Positions 46,206-54,408 of a stretch of DNA of 64,000 nt are shown here, piece by piece. The position numbers and the translations under genes were made by a program. This DNA is from Rhodospirillales bacterium (lineage in GTDB: Bacteria; Pseudomonadota; Alphaproteobacteria; Micavibrionales; Micavibrionaceae): contig JACKIU010000002.1 of assembly GCA_020638295.1 (NCBI GenBank), positions 558,001-622,000 on the forward strand, in the 5' to 3' direction. The notes under the pieces were generated by a model, which saw nothing but the letters and a program-made list of their open reading frames with translations, did not search any database and was not told where the DNA came from. How positions within the stretch are numbered: the first letter of the stretch is position 1; the number at the start of each line of letters is the position of its first letter.

Positions 46206-46281
46206 GGCGGTGTAGCTCAGGGGTTAGAGCAGAGGAATCATAATCCTTGTGTCGGGTGTTCAAATCACCCCACCGCTACCA
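46206..46281 (+). tRNA. tRNA-Met (CAT), elongator type
   Basis: A full cloverleaf of 76 bases with encoded CCA. Acceptor stem GGCGGTG/CACCGCT (G1-U72), D arm GCTC...GAGC, anticodon stem GAGGA/TCCTT around the loop ATCATAA with anticodon CAT, T arm GGGTG-TTCAAAT-CACCC. The body agrees with alphaproteobacterial elongator tRNA-Met (GTGTCGGG...CCGCTACCA pattern), not with the initiator or the tRNA-Ile2 that also carry CAT. The G1-U72 pair is usual for this type. About 150 bases on either side hold no other gene. Confidence 0.92.
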
Positions 46282-46438
46282 ACCCCACCTTCAAAGCTAA
46301 AATCAGCCTAATTATGGTGACGAACCCGCGAACTGGCACCGACAACGACAAAGATCAGCCCGATCATCACCCTTGTTTTGTTCTCATGATATAAAAAAAC
46401 TCCGTGACCTCTGCGCCTCTGTGGTTTAAAACCCCTCC

Positions 46439-47731
46439 ATGAAACCCGCGTCCCGCATCCAGACCACCATTGATGTGCTTGAAAAGATCAAAGACAACAC
46501 CCGCGTTCCGATGGACAGCGTGATTGGCGATTATATGCGCGTGCGCCGCTATATCGGCTCGAAAGACCGCAACGAAATCGCCGAGCGCGTCTATAACATG
46601 GCCCGCGCCACTGCGCGTCTGGGCTGGTGGCTGAAGAAATGCGGCGCAGACGATACGCCCCGCAGCCGCGTTCTGCTCTGGCTCATGCTGGCTGAAGGCG
46701 CGGATGAAAAACGCCTTAAAGATCTCTTCGATGCCTCCAGATACGCCCCCGCAGAACTCTCTCCCCAGGAATTGCATTATGTAAAATTAATACAACAAGA
46801 CGGGTATACCGGCGGCGGGATCGGCCATCCCGATATGCCCGAAAGCGTGCGCGTGGAATGTCCGCCGCTTTATGAAGATAAACTCCGCGCATTTTTCGGC
46901 GCAGACTTCGAAACTGAAATGGCCGCGATGCTGGAGCCTGCGACACTTGACCTGCGGGTCAATACGTTTCTCGCCGATAAGCAAAAGGTCATGAACTACC
47001 TCGAGGCCGACGGGGTGAAAACGACCGAAACAGACCTTTCCCCTTGTGGCCTGCGCTGCGCAGGCAAAGCTTACCTCGCCAAAACCAAGGCCTTTGGCAA
47101 AGGCTGGATCGAAATTCAGGACGAAGGCAGCCAGCTCATCGCCCATATGTGCGATGTCACACCGGGGATGCAGGTGCTCGATTATTGCGCCGGGGCCGGG
47201 GGCAAGACTCTGGCGCTGGGCACGGCCATGGAAAGAAAAGGCCGGATTGTGGCCATGGATAACGATGAACGCCGCCTTAAAAAGGGCCGTGACCGCTACA
47301 AAAAAGCCCAAATCGCCGACATTATCGAGGTCCGCTCTATTGATGAAAACGCCAAATGGCTCAAACGCCAAAAAGGCAAATTTGATGTGGTTCTGACCGA
47401 CGTACCGTGTTCAGGCACCGGCACATGGCGCCGCAACCCGGATATGCGCTGGCGCGTCTTCGGCCCGCCTCTGGAAGAGCTCACCGCCATTCAGGCCGAA
47501 ATTTTGGATAAGGTCGCCCCGCTGGTCAAACCCGGCGGCCGATTAGTCTATGCCACCTGTTCATTATTGCGCGATGAAAACGAAGACCAGATCGAACGCT
47601 TCCTCAAAGACCATGAAGAGTTTGAAATCGTTCCCGTGCCGGAAAATCTTGGCAAACCCTTCATGCGCCTGACCCCGCATCGCCACGGCACTGACGGCTT
47701 TTTCGCCGCTATTCTGCAGCGCCGCACATAA
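46439..47731 (+). CDS. rsmB: RsmB-family 16S rRNA m5C methyltransferase
   Basis: 430 residues. An N-terminal NusB-like helical domain is followed by a PUA-like linker and the Rossmann methyltransferase domain. SAM motif I is VLDYCAGAGGKTLALG, motif IV is LTDVPCSGTGTWRRNPDMRW with C324, motif VI is VYATCSLLRDENE with the catalytic C374. The gene may modify C967 of 16S rRNA or another cytosine; paralogs of this family are hard to tell apart by eye. No ribosome site is visible. It follows the tRNA by about 160 bases. Confidence 0.9.
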   Translation: MKPASRIQTTIDVLEKIKDNTRVPMDSVIGDYMRVRRYIGSKDRNEIAERVYNMARATARLGWWLKKCGADDTPRSRVLLWLMLAEGADEKRLKDLFDASRYAPAELSPQELHYVKLIQQDGYTGGGIGHPDMPESVRVECPPLYEDKLRAFFGADFETEMAAMLEPATLDLRVNTFLADKQKVMNYLEADGVKTTETDLSPCGLRCAGKAYLAKTKAFGKGWIEIQDEGSQLIAHMCDVTPGMQVLDYCAGAGGKTLALGTAMERKGRIVAMDNDERRLKKGRDRYKKAQIADIIEVRSIDENAKWLKRQKGKFDVVLTDVPCSGTGTWRRNPDMRWRVFGPPLEELTAIQAEILDKVAPLVKPGGRLVYATCSLLRDENEDQIERFLKDHEEFEIVPVPENLGKPFMRLTPHRHGTDGFFAAILQRRT

Positions 47732-47813
47732 AAACCCGCGCAATGAACACCCCCGTCCCAAGGGGTAAGCATCAAAAGCGTAGGGGACACAATACTATTG
47801 TGTCCCCGTTGTT

Positions 47814-50159
47814 TTACGCCGCTTTCGCCGCCTTGGATTTTTCGCGCATCTGCTTGGCCGCTGCGACCATGTTTTTCAGCGCGTCTTTCACTTCCGGCCA
47901 GCCGCGGGTTTTCAAACCGCAATCCGGGTTCACCCAGATCTGACGCTCATCCAAATTCTTCTTGGCTTTTTCCAGCAGATCAACCATTTCCTCAACGGAA
48001 GGCACGCGCGGGGAGTGGATGTCATAAACGCCGGGGCCAATTTCGTTCGGGTATTTATACTCGATGAATGCGTCCAGCAGTTCCATCTGCGAACGTGAAC
48101 ATTCAATCGAAATCACATCCGCATCCATCGCCCCGATGCTATCGATCACGTCGTTAAACTCGGAATAACACATATGCGTGTGGATTTGTGTCTCATCCTC
48201 AACACAACACGATGTCAGACGGAAATTCTCAACCGCATTGTCGAGATATTCCTTCCAGTCGGCTTTGCGGAGCGGCAACCCCTCACGAAACGCCGCTTCG
48301 TCAATCTGGATCATTTTGATCCCGGCTTTTTCCAGATCGGCAACCTCGTCGCGAATCGCCAGTGCAATCTGCCGCGCCGTATCGTTACGCGGCTGGTCGT
48401 CGCGCACGAACGACCATTGCAAAATGGTGATCGGCCCGGTCAACATGCCCTTCATGATCTTATCTGTGCAGCTCTGCGCATATTTCGACCATTCCACAGT
48501 CATCGGCGTCGGGCGGGAAACATCGCCGAAAATAATCGGCGGCTTCACACAGCGTGAACCGTAAGATTGCACCCAGCCGAATTTCGAAAACGCAAAGCCT
48601 TTCAGTTGCTCGCCGAAATACTCAACCATGTCGTTGCGCTCCGGCTCACCGTGCACAAGAACATCGATATCGCATTCATGCTGAAAATCGACGACCATCT
48701 TGATCTCGTTTTGCATCGCCTTTTTATAGGCCGCCTCATCGATAACACCCTTTTTGAAGTCTGAACGCGCTTTGCGGATTTCCAGCGTTTGCGGGAAAGA
48801 CCCGATCGTTGTCGTCGGGTACAGCGGCAAATTCAGAGCCTTGTGCTGCACCTCCTGACGCTTGGCAAACGGCGATTTGCGTTCCTTCATGTCTTCGGTG
48901 ATATTGGCCACGCGCTCTTCGACCGCGCGATCATGAATACGCGGAGATTTTTTGCGCGATTCCTGCGCGCCGTTGCTCGCCGCCAATTCACCCGCGATAT
49001 TTTCCCGGCCCTCATTCGCGCCTTTGGCAATAATCGCCAGTTCACCAAGCTTTTGCGTCGCATAGGCCATCCAGCCTTTGAGTTCGTCATCCATCTGCGT
49101 CTCAGACGCCAGATCCACCGGCGTGTGCAGCAGAGAACAGCTCGGCGCGACAAACACGCGATCCGTTCCAATCTTTGCAACAGCCTTTTCGACCTTGCTC
49201 AAAGAATCAGCCAGATCGTTCTTCCAGATATTGCGGCCATCAACGACGCCCAAAGATAAAACCTTTTTATCACCGATCAGTGACAAAGCCTGTTCGACAT
49301 CTTTTTTGGCATCATTGGCCGTGGTATTGGCCCGGCCAGAACCGCGGCACAAATCAATGTGAATCCCATCAACCGGCAAACCAAAGGCCAGCTCGGCATT
49401 GTCTTTCAAGGATTCAAAATAGGTCGCGACCAGAACTTTCAACCCTTCCGGTTTTTTCAGTTTCGCATAGGCGGCTTTAATCGCCCCTTGACCAATCGGA
49501 CACAGATCGAGGCTGAACACTGGTTCATCAATCTGCACCCATGTACAGCCGCGCTCAGCCAGCCCGGCCAGAATTTCGTTGTAAACCGGGATCAATGTCT
49601 GCACGAATGCTTCATGCTTAAATCCGTCATATTGCGGCTTGCCAAGGAAGGTATAGGTCGCCGGACCAATCAAAACCGGACGTGTCAAAATGCCCATCTC
49701 TTTGGCCTGCTCAAATTCCTGAAAGATTTTGGTGTGGGACAGTTTCGGGCTCATGCCCTCTTCAAATTCAGGCACGATATAGTGGTAATTCGTGTCATAC
49801 CACTTGGTCATTTCCATCGCCGTAACATCCACGCCGTCACGCTGCGCACCGCGCGCCATGGCAAACGAGAGGTCGACAGATACATCTCCGCCATCCCAAT
49901 CATAGCGGGAGGGAATCAGGCCCAGCAACGTCGTCATATCCAAAATCTGATCATAAAACGAAAAGTCATTCGATGGGATGTGATCCAGACCCGCATCTTT
50001 TTGACGCTTCCAGTTTTTGGCGCGAAGATCTTCCCCGGCTTTCATTAACGTGCGGCGCTCTTCAATCGAACGGTCGCTTTTCCAATACGCTTCCACGGCC
50101 TTTTTCAACTCGCGCATCGGACCGATACGGGGAAACCCTAAGTTCGTCGCCAAAACCAT
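47814..50159 (-). CDS. metE: Cobalamin-independent methionine synthase MetE
   Basis: 781 residues, two barrel domains. It transfers a methyl group from 5-methyl-THF-Glu3 to homocysteine. The N-terminus VLATNLGFPRIGPMRELKKAVE is typical. Zinc ligands of the C-terminal barrel are in IHTHMCYSEFND (His and Cys), ISIECSRSQ (Glu) and VNPDCGLKTRGW (Cys). The homocysteine site shows TTTIGSFPQTLEIRKAR and FLVHGEPERNDMVEYF-like VLVHGEPERND. AAGGAG precedes the ATG by seven bases. metF follows the metE promoter side on the same strand, separated by an inverted repeat, so methyl donor and acceptor steps are encoded side by side. No SAM or cobalamin riboswitch is seen upstream. Confidence 0.96.
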   Translation of the reverse strand: MVLATNLGFPRIGPMRELKKAVEAYWKSDRSIEERRTLMKAGEDLRAKNWKRQKDAGLDHIPSNDFSFYDQILDMTTLLGLIPSRYDWDGGDVSVDLSFAMARGAQRDGVDVTAMEMTKWYDTNYHYIVPEFEEGMSPKLSHTKIFQEFEQAKEMGILTRPVLIGPATYTFLGKPQYDGFKHEAFVQTLIPVYNEILAGLAERGCTWVQIDEPVFSLDLCPIGQGAIKAAYAKLKKPEGLKVLVATYFESLKDNAELAFGLPVDGIHIDLCRGSGRANTTANDAKKDVEQALSLIGDKKVLSLGVVDGRNIWKNDLADSLSKVEKAVAKIGTDRVFVAPSCSLLHTPVDLASETQMDDELKGWMAYATQKLGELAIIAKGANEGRENIAGELAASNGAQESRKKSPRIHDRAVEERVANITEDMKERKSPFAKRQEVQHKALNLPLYPTTTIGSFPQTLEIRKARSDFKKGVIDEAAYKKAMQNEIKMVVDFQHECDIDVLVHGEPERNDMVEYFGEQLKGFAFSKFGWVQSYGSRCVKPPIIFGDVSRPTPMTVEWSKYAQSCTDKIMKGMLTGPITILQWSFVRDDQPRNDTARQIALAIRDEVADLEKAGIKMIQIDEAAFREGLPLRKADWKEYLDNAVENFRLTSCCVEDETQIHTHMCYSEFNDVIDSIGAMDADVISIECSRSQMELLDAFIEYKYPNEIGPGVYDIHSPRVPSVEEMVDLLEKAKKNLDERQIWVNPDCGLKTRGWPEVKDALKNMVAAAKQMREKSKAAKAA

Positions 50160-50229
50160 TTAAAACTCCTTATGATGTTTATAAATTTCGGGAAAGATTA
50201 CCGCCCTGCAGGGCGCATTGCAAACCTAA

Positions 50230-50318
50230 ATGTCATCCCGAGCGAAGTCGAGAGATCTTATAAGTTAATTATCTACAAAGATCCCTCCACTTCGCTATCG
50301 CTTCGGTCGGGATGACAT
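50230..50318. repeat. Inverted repeat between metF and metE
   Basis: ATGTCATCCCG (50230-50240) and CGGGATGACAT (50308-50318) are perfect complements, with further imperfect pairing inside (GAGCGAAGTCGAGAGATC against GATCCCTCCACTTCGC). It may end the metF transcript or be a dispersed palindromic repeat; the tip has no T tract. Confidence 0.7.
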
Positions 50319-50327
50319 GCAGAAAGG

Positions 50328-51191
50328 CTATGCGGCTTCCGCCGTGTATCCCAGCGCTTCACATGCCTCAGACGTAATCGCCGATTTATTCAACGTATAG
50401 AAGTGAATATGCTCCACTCCGTTCTTCGCCAAATCCTCCGCCTGCAGGATCAACAGGTCAGTGGCCACTTTTTGCGCTTCTTCCGGAGCGTCGCTCAATC
50501 CGTCAAATTTCTCACCCAGCCAGCCCGGCACGCTCGCCTGACAACGCTTAGCAAAATTGCACATGCTTTTGTAATCATGGATCGGCAATAGCCCCGGCAC
50601 AATCGGTGTTGTTATGCCCGCCTTTTCGCATTCATCCCGAAATGTGTAATACACATCATTATCAAAGAAAAACTGTGTAATGGCCCGGTCCGCCCCCGCA
50701 TCGCATTTCAATTTCAAGGCCGCAATATCCGCAGATAAATCCGGCGCATCCGGATGCTTTTCCGGATAACACCCGACTGAAATTTCAAAATCATGCCAGC
50801 CTTTCAAGCCCTTAACAAAATCCGATGTATATTGAAAATACTCCGCATCCGGATCGAGCGGCCATTGCAAATCCTCCGGCATATCGCCGCGCAGCGCCAC
50901 AATATGTTTGATGCCCGCCGCCCACAGCGCGCTCGTAAATTCATGCAACTGGTCCTTCGGCGTATTGATGAAGGTCAGGTGCGAACCAATCGGCAGGCCC
51001 GTATCCTCCTTCATCTTGGCAATCGTATCCACCGTCCCTTCACGCGTCGATCCTCCCGCGCCATAGGTCACCGTCATGAATTTCGGCTCCAGCCCGGCCA
51101 GTTCCCCCACCGCCTCCCAGAGCGCTTCACCGGCTTTCTCGGTTTTCGGCGGAAAGAATTCAAAAGATATGGTGGGAGGAACCATGGTCAT
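50328..51191 (-). CDS. metF: Methylenetetrahydrofolate reductase MetF
   Basis: 287 residues from the ATG at 51191 (a TTG at 51209 and an ATG at 51185 are alternatives). A flavoprotein barrel that makes 5-methyl-THF for MetE. Motifs are ISFEFFPPKTEKAGEALW with the catalytic Glu, VTYGAGGSTREGT, the FAD site HIVALRGDMPED, and the QFFFDND flavin segment followed by GLLPIHDYKS. Length matches the family. metE is downstream after about 170 bases. Its upstream side coincides with the change in strand composition near 51.3 kb. Confidence 0.95.
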   Translation of the reverse strand: MTMVPPTISFEFFPPKTEKAGEALWEAVGELAGLEPKFMTVTYGAGGSTREGTVDTIAKMKEDTGLPIGSHLTFINTPKDQLHEFTSALWAAGIKHIVALRGDMPEDLQWPLDPDAEYFQYTSDFVKGLKGWHDFEISVGCYPEKHPDAPDLSADIAALKLKCDAGADRAITQFFFDNDVYYTFRDECEKAGITTPIVPGLLPIHDYKSMCNFAKRCQASVPGWLGEKFDGLSDAPEEAQKVATDLLILQAEDLAKNGVEHIHFYTLNKSAITSEACEALGYTAEAA

Positions 51192-51346
51192 GATAGGGCC
51201 AACTTTCAAGGACTAACAAAGCAAATAACTTCGCCAATAGTAAGACTGCCCCCCTATTTTGCAACGCCTAAAATGACACTCCCCGTACGTCGTCAGGATG
51301 TTTGGAACACAGCGTGTAAAAAATAAGGTGGGTTATTGCTCCTTTT

Positions 51347-52018
51347 TTAGCGTTTGATCAGAACTTGGTAGAAGAAGGGCTCGGTGGTCCCGGCGTTATC
51401 ATAGTCGATGCAGCCTGCTTCCTGTCCGGCGGCGAGATCGATGCTCTCCGTAGCGGTAAAGGTGCCGGTAAAGGCGGTGAAATCGACATCGCTTTCGGTG
51501 CCTGCGTAGGATGCGCCGGTCAGACGGTTGATTTGTGAACAGACCGAGGTTTTCATGACCGGCAGGATGATGAGCAGGTCGGGCCGCGTGGTGCCAACAT
51601 CGACGACATCGTTGGTGGCGACAAAGGTCCATGCGCTTCCGTCATTAACCCCGGAAGGAGGCGCGGCAAACACCAGCCCGGCGCCACCGGCATCGAAAAG
51701 CTTGCAATCCGTTGTCGTGCATCCTGCGTTGTAATAGGTGTCGGATCCGTCTTCGGTGCTATCGCCATTGCTGTCGTGCCAGAATGACAGGTCATTTTCC
51801 GAAACGCCGCGCAGGCGCATTTGCTGAATCCCGGTTTCGATGCTTTTGGCATAGCGCAGCACTTCAGAAGCCTTGATACGTTGTTGCTCGATATCTCCGC
51901 TTTGGTCGACGGTTGAGCCGGAACGGCTCAACACCATGGTGAGGGCGGCAAGCAGGGCCACAGCGATAAGGATAAACCACAGGACATTGCCTTTTTCTGT
52001 TTTTCTCTGGATGTTCAT
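51347..52018 (-). CDS. Pilin-like / pseudopilin-like protein
   Basis: 223 residues. A short basic N-terminus MNIQRKTEKG is followed directly by a 20-residue hydrophobic helix (NVLWFILIAVALLAALTMVL), as in type IV prepilins. Cleavage after the Gly is possible, but the usual Glu at +5 is absent. The rest is Gly-, Ser- and Asp-rich with two pairs of Cys (GCTTTDC; later SVC and GC). CAGGAG lies eight bases before the ATG. It starts 17 bases after the dehydrogenase stop, so they may be co-transcribed. No pilus assembly gene is near. Confidence 0.7.
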   Translation of the reverse strand: MNIQRKTEKGNVLWFILIAVALLAALTMVLSRSGSTVDQSGDIEQQRIKASEVLRYAKSIETGIQQMRLRGVSENDLSFWHDSNGDSTEDGSDTYYNAGCTTTDCKLFDAGGAGLVFAAPPSGVNDGSAWTFVATNDVVDVGTTRPDLLIILPVMKTSVCSQINRLTGASYAGTESDVDFTAFTGTFTATESIDLAAGQEAGCIDYDNAGTTEPFFYQVLIKR

Positions 52019-52035
52019 TTTTATGCTCCTGCTTT

Positions 52036-53178
52036 TTATTTCGTTGCTGCCTCAACGCGTTTGCGGGCGTATAGGGAGGCCAGCGCGGCCATATCCTGAT
52101 CGGGGTTTTGTTCGTGCATATTCAAAATTTCTTCAAAGCGAGCCGGGACACCGGTGCGAATCTCGTCAGTGACAGTGTGCGCGTTTTCCCCGACTTTGGC
52201 TACCCAGATGACACCACCGGCATTGACGATGTAATCGGGGCAGTACAAGACTCCAAGGTTTCGCAGCAGGCGGCTTTGCGATCCGCCCGATTGGTCCTGT
52301 TGCTGGTTGTTGGCCGCGCCGCAGATGATTTTGACGCCAGCGGTGTTCAGGCGCTGGATATTGTCATCGGTGAGTGTGCCGCCGATGGCGTTGGGGGCGA
52401 AGATATCGGCCGGAACATCGTAGATATCTTCAAGGCTGACGCGTGTGACTTGCACACCTTTGGCTTTCAGCAAGTCGAAGGCTTGATCGGCGATATCGCA
52501 GCCGGTCAGGATGGCGCCTTGTTCATGCAGATATTCGGCGAGCGCGCCGCCGACATTGCCGAGACCCTGCATGGAAACACGCAGACCTTCAAGATTGTCA
52601 GAACCAAGTTTGTGGCGAGCAGCGACTTTCATACATTCAAAAACGCCGAGTGCCGTGAGCGGTGAAGGCGTGCCGCCGACAATATCCGGGCCGGTGGCGC
52701 TGCCGCCTTTAATCCAGGGCGAGGTTTCGAGGATGATATTCATGCTTTCCTCGTTCATGTTCATATCTTCGGCGCCGAAATAGACGGGGGTTGGCGCGTT
52801 AATAATATTCAGGCCTAGGGCGAAAAGATGCAGGATGTTTTCATCGGGTTTACGCATATCGGGCCCAGAGGCCATGATGACGCTTTTCCCGCCGCCGTGA
52901 TTGAGGCCGCCGGCCGCGTTTTTCCAGGTCATGGCCTCGGACAGGCGCAAGACATCGGTGAGCGCGGCGTTTTCATCTTCGTAATATTTGAAGCGAATCC
53001 CGCCCAGGGCCGGTCCAAGAACGGTGCTGTGGATACCAATAAAAGCGGTAAATTGAGCTTCCGGTGCTTCAATTTTAAAGATTTTTTCGTGGCCCATATA
53101 TTGGGGGTGGTGTTCGGCCGAGATTTCAGAGGCTTTAATCGGATTTTCTTGTATTTTTACGGTTGGCTCAGAGGTCAT
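52036..53178 (-). CDS. Glu/Leu/Phe/Val-family dehydrogenase (leucine dehydrogenase-like)
   Basis: 380 residues. Oxidative deamination of branched-chain or aromatic amino acids with NAD. LGPALGGIRFKYYEDENAALTD is the substrate region, AAGGLNHGGGKSVI carries the catalytic lysine, PDIVGGTPSPLTALGVFECM follows, and VSMQGLGNVGGALAEYL is the nucleotide site. The family cannot be split further by eye; leucine and valine dehydrogenases share these residues. No strong ribosome site. It is divergent from the candidate RNA at 53.4 kb and followed by the pilin-like gene. Confidence 0.9.
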   Translation of the reverse strand: MTSEPTVKIQENPIKASEISAEHHPQYMGHEKIFKIEAPEAQFTAFIGIHSTVLGPALGGIRFKYYEDENAALTDVLRLSEAMTWKNAAGGLNHGGGKSVIMASGPDMRKPDENILHLFALGLNIINAPTPVYFGAEDMNMNEESMNIILETSPWIKGGSATGPDIVGGTPSPLTALGVFECMKVAARHKLGSDNLEGLRVSMQGLGNVGGALAEYLHEQGAILTGCDIADQAFDLLKAKGVQVTRVSLEDIYDVPADIFAPNAIGGTLTDDNIQRLNTAGVKIICGAANNQQQDQSGGSQSRLLRNLGVLYCPDYIVNAGGVIWVAKVGENAHTVTDEIRTGVPARFEEILNMHEQNPDQDMAALASLYARKRVEAATK

Positions 53179-53369
53179 GATTTTTTCTATTTTTATAATT
53201 AATTTAAGGGGTTAGGAGGCCATAAAATTCGTGCAAGTGCAAGCATTATTCGCTTCATACTGAAAGTAGCCTTATTTAAAAATCTTTGCAAAATTTGGGG
53301 CGAAGATTTGGCAAATTCATATCGAATTTTATTTACTTTCTCTTTAGATTTTATATGTTATGTTAAATA

Positions 53370-53673
53370 TATAAGGGTAAGCGATCGGCAATGGTAATAG
53401 AGTGTGATCCTTCTCCTTCGATTGGTACGAAAGACCGGTGATTTTGGGACAGATTAGCCCCTTTGTGAGACGAGGGGCGGACTTGGGCAAGGGAAGGCCC
53501 GCCTGAATAAACAAAAAAACGAGAGGGTTCTCGCCTAGCAAGACACAGGCACAGGTTTGAAGAAATATTTTTGGTTTATCTCTTATGTCATGCGCACTGG
53601 CCTGTATGATGAGTTTGGGATTTGTGTTGCCCCATTTTTTCCCGGACAATAACATCATACAGGCTTTTTTTTT
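53370..53673 (+). ncRNA. Candidate structured RNA of about 300 nt with its own terminator
   Basis: The 551-base gap at 53179-53729 begins AT-rich, then from about 53370 becomes GC-richer and rich in stems: GCCCCT/AGGGGC (53457-53478), GGGC/GCCC (53485-53500), CGAGA/TCTCG (53520-53533), and the 12-base stem GCCTGTATGATG/CATCATACAGGC (53600-53664), followed by nine T. No plus-strand gene lies upstream that this terminator could serve, since the neighbour is on the minus strand. An AT-rich promoter-like stretch (TATGTTAAATATATA) precedes it. I could not match it to RNase P, tmRNA, SRP or 6S RNA. Confidence 0.45.
53600..53673 (+). terminator. Intrinsic terminator with nine T, followed by a second hairpin
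   Basis: The 12-pair stem described above ends in T9 (53665-53673). Directly after it GCCCGG/CCGGGC (53674-53687) is followed by TATTTTTA, forming a tandem terminator. Both point in the plus direction, toward the exported protein at 53730. Confidence 0.7.
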
Positions 53674-53729
53674 GCCCGGTTCCGGGCTATTTTTATGCCT
53701 GAATCAATTCAGATGAAAGGCGCGCACCT

Positions 53730-54383
53730 ATGAAAAAATTTGTAATTTTCTTTTCGCTCATATTGATCGGGGGCGCGTCTTCGCCGGTGCGTGCTGAGGA
53801 GAAAGCGCAGGAACAACCATCTAAAAATGCGGTGTTGGAAGCTGCTGCTGAGATTATGAAAGGTCTCGATGAACCGAGTAAGCGGCATTTTTCGGTTATG
53901 TATGGCAACTATAACCTGATTCAAGTGGTGGAAACGGTGCGTGAAAGTGTCGAACTGGCCGTGGAGGCATGCGGTGAGGCCAATCCCGATCTTAAGGAGC
54001 CGTTAGAGACACGTTTTGACGAATGGAAGGCGGCCGTCAAGCCGGTTATGGAAGAGGCGGATGCGAATGTCGGCAATATGATTTTGGCGCAAGACTATGC
54101 CAAGCCGAAAGATTTGAAGAAATTTTTCAAACTGGTCGATAAGACCCGCCGGGAAAAGGAAAAAGAGATTGATAAAGTTCCGGTGACTTCGCAGGAAGGA
54201 TGCCAGACTTTGCTGGAGAATATGGAGGCAACACAGCCGGAGATGATCCGGCTCTTGAATACGACGCTGGTGAGCTTGCCAATGGTGATGCGACAACAGG
54301 AAGAGGCCGAAAAAGCAAAGGCTGAAGAGCAGGCCGTCGAAAAGGCTGAGCAGGAAGACGAAGATTCCAGCGATGAAGAGTAG
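53730..54383 (+). CDS. Exported protein with long charged helices, function unknown
   Basis: 217 residues. Signal peptide MKKFVIFFSLILIGGASSPVRA with cleavage before EEKAQ. The mature part is helical: residues 35-200 show no beta pattern, one Cys pair (VEACGEAN and EGCQTLL) and a very acidic tail (KAEEQAVEKAEQEDEDSSDEE). No family recognised. A weak AAAGGCG precedes the ATG. The glycosyltransferase gene starts 25 bases downstream. Confidence 0.75.
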   Translation: MKKFVIFFSLILIGGASSPVRAEEKAQEQPSKNAVLEAAAEIMKGLDEPSKRHFSVMYGNYNLIQVVETVRESVELAVEACGEANPDLKEPLETRFDEWKAAVKPVMEEADANVGNMILAQDYAKPKDLKKFFKLVDKTRREKEKEIDKVPVTSQEGCQTLLENMEATQPEMIRLLNTTLVSLPMVMRQQEEAEKAKAEEQAVEKAEQEDEDSSDEE

Positions 54384-54408
54384 AGTGCACCGATAGGATA
54401 TTGCGCTG

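Noticed and set aside
46206..46281. tRNA-Ile2 (CAT) or initiator tRNA identity
   Set aside because: Acceptor and T-arm sequences fit elongator tRNA-Met; the C1-A72 mismatch and three G-C pairs of the initiator are missing, and the body differs from tRNA-Ile2.
51210..51346. SAM-II or other riboswitch before metF
   Set aside because: I found no conserved core or terminator pair in this short gap.
53344..53658. Minus-strand frame of 104 codons in the 53.4 kb gap
   Set aside because: No ribosome site, unusual composition, and it covers the stem-rich region and the plus-strand terminator.
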